Shown: positions 30,732-39,005 of the stretch, in pieces
Layout: every line of letters begins with the position of its first letter
Numbering within the stretch: position 1 is the first letter of the stretch
Origin: Podochytrium sp. JEL0797
Taxonomy: Eukaryota; Chytridiomycota; Chytridiomycetes; Chytridiales; Chytriomycetaceae
Length of the DNA stretch: 39,005 nucleotides
Assembly (NCBI GenBank): GCA_027596195.1
Contig: JADGJG010000131.1
Location: 1-39,005, forward strand
Direction of reading: 5' to 3'
Made by a program: the position numbers and the translations under genes
The notes under the pieces: generated by a model
The model's database searches: none
What the model was told of the DNA's origin: nothing
The model's input: only the letters and a program-made list of their open reading frames with translations

Positions 30732-32274
30732 ATGGGCGAAAGCAGAACGGAACTCCTTGCCTGGCTCAACGATCTGAGCCAGTTGGGCATCACCAAGATT
30801 GAACACTGCGGCACCGGGTATGTTCTCAACCTGACGGCTTGTGCGGTGTGGGTCACGGCATTATCTGACCCTTTTATTCGACAGTGTTGCCTACTGCGTG
30901 GTCATGGATTCCATATACAGAGACGTAAGAGCCCGTTTTGAGAGAGAGAGAGAGCACCACCTCCTTTTGGTCCCCGCATCTCACCTCATCTCCTTTTGCC
31001 CTTATCACTCGACAGGTCCCGCTCAAAAAGGTCAAATTCAACGCCAAAAACGACTACGAGTATATTTCCAACTTCAAAGTCCTGCAATCCGTGTTTGACA
31101 AGCACCGCATTGATCATCCGATTCTGATTGAGAAGCTGTCGCGGTGCAAGATGCAGGATAATCTCGAGTTTTTGCAGTGGGTCAAGAGGTAATGAATTGT
31201 TTCAACTCACGCGTGGTGGGGGAGTGGGGGTGCGGTTTGGGGTGGGGCATGGTTTTTGCGAGGTGGAAGTGGGTCCGTGCGGGATGAGTTTCGAGGGGAA
31301 GGGACGTCCACCGCAGCAAACCACCGTTGAGTACATCAACTAATGGATGTGATCTGATTTCCATATGCGCGAAATCGCGGAAGGACAAATACCCGATCGA
31401 AATCGTCGAGGACTGTACTTCTCGTATCGTGTCGTGACTCATTTCACCCTCCCCAAACCTTTCGGACACCCCAAAACTAACCCAAAACATTGTTCCGCAA
31501 CCCCAGATACTGGGACTCATACTACCCCGGCGGCGACTACGACGCCCTCGCGCGTCGCGCCGCATCTCCCATGGGTTCCAACGCCAACATGCCCCCCCGC
31601 GCCTCCGCGACAAAAGGATCCGCCAATTCCATCGCAACCGGCATGAAAAAAACCCTCTCTTCCAACAGCGTAGCGGCTTCCCCTGCCCCGAAATCCGCCC
31701 GCGCTGCCGCCCCTGCCCCGCGAATGAGTTCCACGATGCCAACCGCGGCCAAGCGGCAGCAAGAGATGGAGGAGGAGTATCAACGTAATATGGAGGAGAT
31801 GACGAATCAGGCGATGGAGTTGAAGGTTACTGTGGATCAGGTTGAGAAGGAACGGGAGTTTTATTTCACAAAGTTGAGGGAGATTGAGTTGTTTGTGCAG
31901 GAGCAGATGGAGAGGGGGGGGATGGCTGTTGGGGAGGTGTTGGAGCAGATTCAGGTATGTTGTTTTTTGTTGTTTGTGTGCGGGGGTGTAAGCGTTTTTG
32001 TGTGCGTGTGAGGTCTGGAGGCAGGAGGGAAGGGAGGGACAGAATCTCCTTACGAATGGTGAATCGAAATCGCGGCGAGATATCGAGGTTGACGAACGGG
32101 TGGATGCCATTGGGGGCCGCAAGCAGATTGTGCCTGGGATCCCGGGCGCTTGTAGGGAGCAAATCATGAAATTCTGAATTTTTTTGCCCCCACCCAACAC
32201 AGGCCATCATGTACAAAACGGAAGACGGGTTCGAGATTCCGGATGCTTTGGAGGATGAGGAGGAGACTTTTTGA
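30732..32274 (+). CDS. EB1: EB1/Bim1/Mal3 microtubule plus-end-tracking protein
   Basis: Exons 30732-30817, 30885-30924, 31016-31188, 31507-31954, 32203-32274; 272 residues. EB1 proteins bind growing microtubule ends and recruit partners. The calponin-homology domain is clear: TELLAWLNDLSQLGITKIE, AYCVVMDSIYRDVPLKKVKF, NDYEYISNFKVLQSVF and DNLEFLQWVKRYWDSYYP. A Ser/Ala/Pro-rich linker (about 110-175) precedes the coiled-coil EB homology domain with its signature FYFTKLREIELFVQ, then IMYKTEDGFEIPDAL. The C-terminus is acidic (EDEEETF); the EEY/F-type ending that recruits CAP-Gly proteins is only partly present. Introns 31189-31506 (318 bp) and 31955-32202 (248 bp) are longer than others here. 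Confidence 0.94.
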
Positions 32275-32498
32275 TGGCCTTGTTTGTACGGGTGCGCGGT
32301 GCCAAAGGGGGGGATTTGGTGTGTTGTTGGATCATGGATTTCTTCATAAACTTTTGTGTTTGTTCTTTCTCAATGCCAATTTCCTCATTGCATCAGGACT
32401 GTTGTCTGGTAACAAAAAAAGTTTGTAAATCCAAAATACCATAAATATGTCGCTCCTTGAGGAGGAATTCCAACGGCGGATGGTCCTTGACAGAGAAC
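32275..32498. other. Intergenic stretch before the LRR array
   Basis: Short region after the EB1 stop. Sequence similarity to the downstream LRR genes only becomes clear at about 32499; before that I see no gene. Confidence 0.45.
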
Positions 32499-32770
32499 CA
32501 ACTGTCTCGGCAACCCCAACAAGAAAGATTGTCTGGCCGTTTCTCTCGACAAAAGATACACGGGTTTCGCGTACAAACCCCTCTGGGCCGCGTTGGTCGC
32601 GAGATTTGAACGCGTTTGATGAGGTGGCGGCAGTGCAGGGGTACTTTGGGTATGGGGAACACATGTATCAGGCTTTCAGAACCTTAAAGAGTGAGAGGAT
32701 TAGTTGCATGTTGGCGTTTCGGGATGCGCCGTTTGGGGCGAATGCGCGTCGCAAATCTCCAACTTATTGA
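32499..32770 (+). pseudogene. Decayed 3' relic of an LRR/propeller array gene
   Basis: This segment matches the last exon of the complete array gene (about 35584-35880). The frame is still open for the final part (DLNAFDEVAA, GYFGYGEHMYQAFR, ERISCMLAFRDAPFG), but the upstream half of the exon is altered by substitutions and deletions and reads as unrelated residues. No LRR, propeller or linker exons exist before it. Its 3' flank, including an AATAAA at 32835-32840, is also similar to the flank of the next copy (35940-36000), so it is the remnant of a former tandem unit rather than a separate gene. Confidence 0.8.
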
Positions 32771-33034
32771 TTTATGTATTTACTTATATTCTTTTCGTAT
32801 CATTTTTGTCACAAATTCTAGAAAGCGTATGCAAAATAAACGAACGCATTTACAATCAAGTTTGAGAGTTTTGTGGGTGAGTTGGATGGACTGTGAGGCG
32901 GATTTTCCCTCTTGGTCCGAGAAGCTCACAATGGCAGCATAATATGCGGCAAATGCTGTGCTCAAGGCTGAAAATGCGGATACAAGCGTTAATTAGCGCG
33001 AAGCGGGGACGGAGGCGCGGATGCGGGGGAGGCT
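32771..33034. other. Array intergenic spacer, first copy
   Basis: Spacer between the relic and the complete LRR gene. It is similar to 35892-36200 upstream of the next copy (for example a shared TGCTGTGCTCAAGG element at about 32953 and 36094). It presumably contains the promoter of the complete gene. Confidence 0.6.
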
Positions 33035-33184
33035 ATGGGTGCGACTGCAACCAAGGCAGGTAAGAAGGCAAAAGAACAAACCAGAGGGAAGGAGAAAAAA
33101 ACATAAGTACCATCCGTTTCAGGAGGTAGGTGGAATTGTCACCCGGAATTGTCACCAAAAAAAAAGAAGGAACCGGAAACGAGG

Positions 33185-35891
33185 ATGTCAGTGTCGACGG
33201 CAGATTGCACCGTTCTTCTTGCAAGTTTTGCTGCACTTACCTCCAATATTGGATCGCTCGGAAACAACTGTGCAACTGGGCTTGGGAGTCTCTATCTTTT
33301 GAACGAATACGCGCAAGTGGCCGCGATGTAAGACCGTGATCCCCTCGTGATCACTCTTTTACTAATACTTGATGATCTTAGTACCATGTCTGGTCGAGGG
33401 TTGACAGGATCGCTTCCGTCTGGTCTCACTTCACTGTCGAATTTAAAATACATGTTGAGTATTTGCTTTCGCACCTCCCTCCAAATCTTTTCGTGATCGC
33501 GTTCTAACTTTTTGCTATGGCCCTGTTAAAACAGCGACCTTAGCAATAATTCTTACACCGGAGCAATTCCGGCTTCTTGGACAGCATTTGGATACACCAG
33601 CAACTCTCCTCTATCCGGCGCCAATTATATCAACTTGAGCAACAACAATCTCACGGGAATCCTTCCAGGAGCATGGTCTTTTAACACAACTTTCGTCTGG
33701 AATCTTATTACTCCGCTCAACGGCCTTGGGATCTCCGCCGCGAAAAATCCAGGTGGCGATATTCAAAGTTTTAGTTGGGGTTCCCTCACAATGAATATTT
33801 ATCCTCAACACCAAATCGCGCCGAATATGGATGTGTATAGCAGTTTTGGCGCCAATGTTGCAGGATCCTCGCTATCGACTGTACAGCAAATCGCGCTCGT
33901 ACAAAGCCAGAATGGGTCCATTTTTGTTGGGAGAGTTGCGCCTTCGAGCACTGTGGGTGGAATATCAGGAGGACCGTTGGACCTGTTTGCTCAAGCTCAA
34001 CCAAACAGTAATAATTACACGACCACTTCGGTTACCGGATGGGTGCACGATGTTCAATATTCCAAAGACGCTGGCGGATGTGCTCACATCTTTGGGATTG
34101 GCATAGCGTCAGGTGTTCCCAACCTTGTGCAGGAAGTAAAACAATCTTTTGTGAATGGTGCCTTTGGGACGACTTGGACAACTGTTGGATCTGGTCAATC
34201 AAATGTGACCAAGTCGTCTTCTGCTTTGAATGGAGATGGGTTTCTGGAGGTGTGGGGTGTTGGACAGTGGGGTGTTCGTAAGTGCGTTCAAAGCACCGCG
34301 ACAGCGTGGGGTCCTTGGGCTATGGTGGACAGTCAAGTGAATTTGGTAGATGTAAAAGTGGTCACGGATGTCAATGGAGCTGTGCTCCCCTTCTTTCTCA
34401 CTAATACGGACACTTTGTCCTATGGAACAACGTACATTCCGTTGATGACGGCTGTGAGGAACATCCAGCCGATCTTTGATGTCACCAACACGATCCTGTC
34501 GGTCTTCGCGATCAATGCAAATCAATATGTTCAGTACATGACGCGCGTGAATGGTGTTTGGTCCTCAGTCGTCGTTATTCCTGGGCAACTGGTGACAAGT
34601 TTTAGTGTGGTTGCGAGAAACGACGGATCCTGGGACATCTATGTTCTGAACACTAACACGGGCATATCTTACACGTCACCGCAAAAGATGTGAGTGGTGA
34701 TTATCAACTTGATTGTGTTTTGATGTTTTTGATTTATCCAGAAATATCGCGAACAACTGTCTCAACTCCACAATGTACACAAACCAAAATAATTGTCCGG
34801 CAGCACTCTCTTCGTCTTCTGTCCTTTCATCAAGCCTCAGTAGTTCCATTGGGGCCACATCTGCTGCCGTCACCTCTGTATCCATCACGTCAGCTGCTGT
34901 TACGTCTATTGCGCCTAGCTCAGCTGCCCCGTCCGTTGCGGCTACCTCTGCTGCCGCCACCTCCGATGCAGCCACGTCTCCTACTACCGTGTCGACTGTC
35001 GCCACCTCATCTGCTGCTCCTGTTGCACCAAACGCGGATTGCATGACAATCACTCAAGCATTCTTTAGCGTTCAATTCAACATTGACTGCTACAACATTT
35101 CCCCGAACGGAACGTATCCCGTCGGACCACCCAGTCAACGTCGTCGCGCGAGTACCGATTATCTCGCGTTCCAGAATGGGCGTTTGATTCATGTGTGAGT
35201 TTTGTGTGTTTTGCGGGCCTATTTCTTTGTTTTGTTCGAGTCGTATGGTTTGACGCATTTTTTTGGATAGGATTCTGCCAAACATGGGGTTGCAAGGTAC
35301 AATTCCAGCTATGCTCGGAAATCTTGGACAATTGATGATCCTGGATCTTTCTGGAAACAGTTTGGTGGGAGCCATTCCTCCTCAGCTTGCGAGTTGCACG
35401 AATTTGCAGCAAATGTGAGCTCCCTTGTATTTGTATTATTTACACCCATCGGTTTTTTCCACGTTTGCTTATCACCATTACCTCGTTGACGGAACAGTAA
35501 CCTCCAAAACAATCTACTTACTGGAGTGGTCCCCCCAGTGCTGATGCAACTCCTCGCCGCGAATGGCGCCATTCCCAATTTTGGAACAAACTGTCTCGGC
35601 AACGCCAACAACCAGCGAACAAGCTGTCACAAACAAGGCATCAACTGTCTCGACGTTTCTCTCGACAATGAATACACGGGTCCCGCGTACCAACCCCTCT
35701 GGGCCGCGTTGGCAACAAGTGGGAATGATTTGAACGCGTTTGATGAGGTTGCGGCGGGGAAGGGGTACTTTGGGTATGCAGAGTATATGTACCAGGCTTT
35801 TAGAAAGTATGCGAGTGAGAGAATTAGTTGCATGTTGGCGTTTCCGGATGCGCCCTTTGGGACGAATGCGCGGCGCAATCTCCAACGTTGA
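33185..35891 (+). CDS. LRR-beta-propeller-Ser/Ala linker-LRR protein, complete array copy
   Basis: Exons 33185-33327, 33382-33453, 33535-34689, 34742-35194, 35271-35414, 35498-35891; 786 residues. The N-terminal module has a Cys cap (STADCTVLLASF to NNCATG) and LRRs GLTGSLPSGLTSLSNLKYM, DLSNNSYTGAIPASW, NLSNNNLTGILPGAW. Residues about 115-455 carry repeated Trp/aromatic blade-like units (SIFVGRV, GWVHDVQY, GFLEVWGVGQWGVRK, GSWDIYVLN), resembling sialidase or PLL-type lectin propellers; the fold is inferred. An Ala/Ser/Thr linker of about 85 residues (likely O-glycosylated if secreted) follows, then a second cap (NADCMTITQAFFSVQFNIDC) and LRRs (LPNMGLQGTIPAML, LDLSGNSLVGAIPPQL, NLQNNLLTGVVPPVL). 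No signal peptide at this ATG; an upstream exon at 33035-33059 may add residues. Role unknown; carbohydrate recognition or adhesion is speculative. Confidence 0.8.
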
Positions 35892-36200
35892 AGCGCTCCA
35901 TTTTCCTTCCCGTTTCTTTTTTTCTTTCTTACCTGAATATCATCTTTGTCGCAAAAATCTAGAATGTGTATGCAATAAAAAAAACACGCATTTACAATAA
36001 AAATCGTTCCCCTTCTTCGCGGGCGGGGAGCTGTGAGGCGGAATATGCCCCCTCGATCTAAGATGCTCACGATGACAACATAATATGTGGCGGATGCTGT
36101 GCTCAAGGCAGAAAAGTGGATACAATCGTTGCGGCGAAACGGGGAGGGACGAATGAGAATCAAAAAACACAGCGCCATCATTTTAATGAAGGGTGGAGGG
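35892..36200. other. Array intergenic spacer, second copy
   Basis: Spacer between the two large LRR genes, related over much of its length to 32771-33034. It holds the polyadenylation signal of the upstream gene and presumably the promoter of the next one. Confidence 0.6.
35974..35979 (+). terminator. Polyadenylation signal of complete LRR array gene
   Basis: AATAAA lies 82 bp after the stop codon and is conserved in position in the flank of the relic copy. Confidence 0.4.
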
Positions 36201-36359
36201 ATGCGTGCTACTGCAACCAACGAGGGTAAGAAGGCAAACGAAGAAATCAGAGGGATGGAGAAAAAAACATGAGTATCTCCTTTTGCTTTGGTTCCAGGAG
36301 CCGGGTGGAATTGTCACCCATGTCTATCACAAAAAATAAAGAGCGAACCGGAAACGAGG

Positions 36360-39005
36360 ATGTCAGTATCGACAGCAGATTGCAACGAGCTTCTTTCAAG
36401 TTTTTCTGCGCTTACCTCCAGCATCGGGACGCTCGGAAACAACTGTGCGACTGGTCTTGGGAGCCTCTATGATGTGGATGCGACCACGCAAGTGACGGCG
36501 ATGTGAGACCGTGACCCCTCGCGATCACTCATTTTACTGACACTTGGTATTTTAGAACCATGTCTGGTCAAGGGTTGACTGGATCGCTTCCGCCTGATCT
36601 CACTTCGCTAACGGGCTTGGTGTATATGTTGAGTATTTTATTTCGCATCCTCCTTCCAAATCTTGTCGCAATCGCGTTCTTACTTTTTGCGATGGCCGTG
36701 CAAACACAGCGACCTTAGCAATAATTCTTACACAGGAGCAATTCCGGCTTCTTGGACTGCATTTTCAACCTTCAATTACGTCAACTTGAGCAACAACAGT
36801 CTCACTGGAACGATTCCAGGAGCATGGTCTCTTAACACAACTTTTGCCTGGACTAGTCTTGCTCCTTCTAACTCCAGGGGAGTCGCTGCTGCAAAAAATG
36901 GGGATGGTACCCTCGAATATTTCGCATGGGGTGTCAACCCAACGAATATTTTTCCTCAACACCAAATCGCGCCGAATTTGGATGTATATAGCAGTTTTGG
37001 TGCAAATGTTGCAGGAAACACAACATCGACTGTGAAGCAAATCGCGCTTGTTCAAAGCCAAAATGGGTCCATTTTTGTTGGGAGGGTCACTCTGTCCGGC
37101 ACTGCAGTCGGTGGCATCGCAGGAGGACCACTGGACCTCTTTGCCCAAAGTCCACCAAATAGTGATACGTACGCGATTACTTCAATTCCAGGTTGGGTAC
37201 ATGATATACAGTATTCCATTGACAAAAACGGATGCGCTCACATCTTTGGGATTGGAGTGTGGGGGTCATATGCAAACCTTGTACAGGAAGTAAAACAATC
37301 TTTTGTGAATGGTGCCTTTGGGACGACTTGGACAACTGTTGGATCTGGTCAATCGCAGGTGACCAAGTCTTCTTCTGCTTTGAACGGAAATGGGTTTCTG
37401 GAAGTGTGGGGGGTTGGACAGTGGGGTGTTCGCAAGTGTGTTCAAAGCACCGCGACAGCGTGGGGTCCTTGGGCTATGGTGGACAGTCAAGTGAATTTGG
37501 TAGATGTAAAAGTGGTCACGGATGTCAATGGAGCTGTGCTCCCCTTCTTTCTCACTAATACGGACACTTTGTCCTATGGAACAACGTACACTCCGTTGAT
37601 GTCGGCTGTGAGCAACATCCAGCCAATCTTTGATGTCACCAACACGATCCTGTCGGTCTTCGCGATCAATGCAAATCAATATGTTCAGTACATGACGCGC
37701 GTGAATGGTGTTTGGTCCTCAGTCGTCGTTATTCCTGGGCAACTGGTGACAAGTTTTAGTGTGGTTGCGAGAAACGACGGATCCTGGGACATCTATGTTC
37801 TGAACACTAACACGGGCATATCTTACACGGCACCGCAAACGATGTGAGTGATAATTATCAACTTGATTGTGTTTTGATGTTTTTGAATTTTCCAGTAATG
37901 TCGCAAACAACTGTCTTGATTCCACTTATGCAAACCAAAATGTTTGTCCAGCAGCGCTTGCTTCCTCTTCTGTCCTTTCATCAAGCCTCAGTAGCTCCAT
38001 TGGGGCCACATCTTCTGCCGTCACCTCTGCATCCATCACGTCAGCTGCTGTTACGTCTATTGCACCTAGCTCAGCTGCCCCGTCCGTTGCGGCTACCTCT
38101 GCTGCCGCCACCTCCGATGCAGCCACGTCTGTTACTACTGTGTCAGCTGTCGTCACCTCATCTGCTGCTCCAGTTGCACCAAACGCGGATTGCATGACAA
38201 TCACTCAAGCATTCTTTAGCGTTCAATTCAACATTGACTGCTACAACATTTCCCCGAACGGAACGTATCCCGTCGGAGCACCCAGTCAACGTCGTCGCGC
38301 GAGTACCGATTATCTCGCGTTCCAGAAGGGGCGTTTGATTCACGTGTGAGTTTTGTGTGTTTGCGGGTCAATTTCTTTGTTTTGTTCGAGTCGTATGGTT
38401 TGACGCATTTTTTTTGGATAGGATTCTGCCAAACATGGGGTTGCAAGGTACAATTCCAGCTATGCTCGGAAATCTTGGACAATTGATGATCCTGGATCTT
38501 TCTGGAAACAGTTTGGTGGGAGCCATTCCTCCTCAGCTTGCGAGTTGCACGAATTTGCAGCAAATGTGAGCTCCCTTGTATTTGTATTATTTACACCCAT
38601 CGGTTTTTTCCACGTTTGCTTATCACCATTACCTCGTTGACGGAACAGTGATCTCCAAAACAATCTACTCACTGGAGTGGTCCCCCCAGTGCTGATGCAA
38701 CTCCTCGCCGCGAATGGCGCCATTCCCAATTTTGGAACAAACTGTCTCGGCAACGCCAACAACCAGCGAACAAGCTGTCACAAACAAGGCATCAACTGTC
38801 TCGACGTTTCTCTCGACAATGAATACACGGGTCCCGCGTACCAACCCCTCTGGGCCGCGTTGGCAACAAGTGGGAATGATTTGAACGCGTTTGATGAGGT
38901 TGCGGCGGGGAAGGGGTACTTTGGGTATGCAGAGTATATGTACCAGGCTTTTAGAAAGTATGCGAGTGAGAGAATTAGTTGCATGTTGGCGTTTCCGGAT
39001 GCGCC
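36360..39005 (+). CDS. LRR-beta-propeller-Ser/Ala linker-LRR protein, second copy cut by window end
   Basis: Exons 36360-36502, 36556-36627, 36710-37843, 37896-38345, 38422-38565, 38649 onward past 39005. Same intron positions and phases as the complete copy 3,175 bp upstream. About 767 residues are visible. The N-terminal cap is STADCNELLSSF to NNCATG, LRRs include GLTGSLPPDLTSLTGLVYM and NLSNNSLTGTIPGAW. Exon 3 is 21 bp shorter than in the other copy: a stretch between the second and third LRR (GYTSNSPLSGA there) is much reduced. From about 37440 the two genes are almost identical, including introns 4 and 5. The frame is open to the window end, which falls shortly before the expected stop. 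Same caveats on secretion and on a possible upstream exon (36201-36225). Confidence 0.8.

Larger units (their letters stand above)
32499..39005 (+). repeat. Tandem gene array of LRR/propeller units, period about 3.2 kb
   Basis: Three direct copies in head-to-tail order: a relic (32499-32770), a complete gene (33185-35891) and a gene cut by the window (36360-39005), with related spacers. The ATG-to-ATG distance of the two large copies is 3,175 bp. No transposase, terminal inverted repeat or target duplication was seen, so unequal crossing-over is the simplest origin. The array may continue beyond 39005. Confidence 0.85.

Noticed and set aside
34676..35053. Ala/Val/Asp-rich minus-strand ORF repeated at 37926-38204
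   Set aside because: Complement of the Ser/Ala linker in the array genes; conservation is explained by the duplication.
32499..39005. Array considered as a transposable element
   Set aside because: No transposase, reverse transcriptase, terminal repeats or target-site duplication; introns and spacers are copied with the genes, as in unequal crossing-over.
1..39005. tRNA, rRNA and CRISPR search by eye
   Set aside because: No cloverleaf-like box A/box B pairs, rRNA segments or regularly spaced repeats were noticed; a covariance-model scan would be needed to exclude small RNAs.

Overview
The window looks like nuclear DNA of a filamentous or zoosporic fungus. Genes are split by many short GT-AG introns (mostly 52-125 bp), intergenic gaps are very short, and ISY1, CUE1, RUD3, DAP1 and EB1 homologues are interleaved with secreted-type fungal families. 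A fungalysin (M36) peptidase and a leucine-rich-repeat tandem array suggest a chytrid-like lineage, but this is inference and no species can be named. All exon models were built by hand from splice signals, reading phase and family motifs; phases close without a frame break in every multi-exon model.

Layout. 124-4481 (minus): the 5' seven exons of a TRANK1-like superfamily 1 helicase whose 3' end lies outside the window. 5126-7484 (plus): M36 fungalysin. 7611-8475 (minus): an unrecognised, weakly supported gene. 8575-13128 (minus): a RUD3/GMAP-210-type golgin. 13158-13686 (plus): a DAP1-like MAPR haem protein. 13989-15159 (plus): splicing factor ISY1. 15317-15913 (minus): a second, divergent MAPR protein. 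16444-17192 (minus): an ER CUE1-like protein. 17328-26848 (minus): a 12-exon, about 2,942-residue NWD1-like NACHT-WD40 STAND protein with a predicted N-myristoylation start and a long acidic, repetitive tail. 26928-28154 (minus): a type II membrane glycosyltransferase-like protein. 28193-29382 (plus): a 6-phosphogluconolactonase-type beta-propeller lactonase. 29470-30681 (minus): dCMP deaminase. 30732-32274 (plus): EB1/Bim1. 32499-39005: a tandem array of one decayed 3' relic, one complete gene and one gene cut by the window end, each complete unit encoding LRR, beta-propeller-like, Ser/Ala linker and LRR modules.

Most genes are unrelated housekeeping functions (Golgi tethering, splicing, ER-associated degradation, sugar phosphate and dCMP metabolism, microtubule plus ends) packed tightly; three divergent pairs have start codons only 29, 38 and 50 bp apart. 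The less ordinary content is the Nup98-like motif pair in the helicase, the NACHT-WD40 giant with its tail, the MAPR paralogue with Cys at the haem-ligand Tyr position, and the LRR/propeller array with signs of gene conversion.
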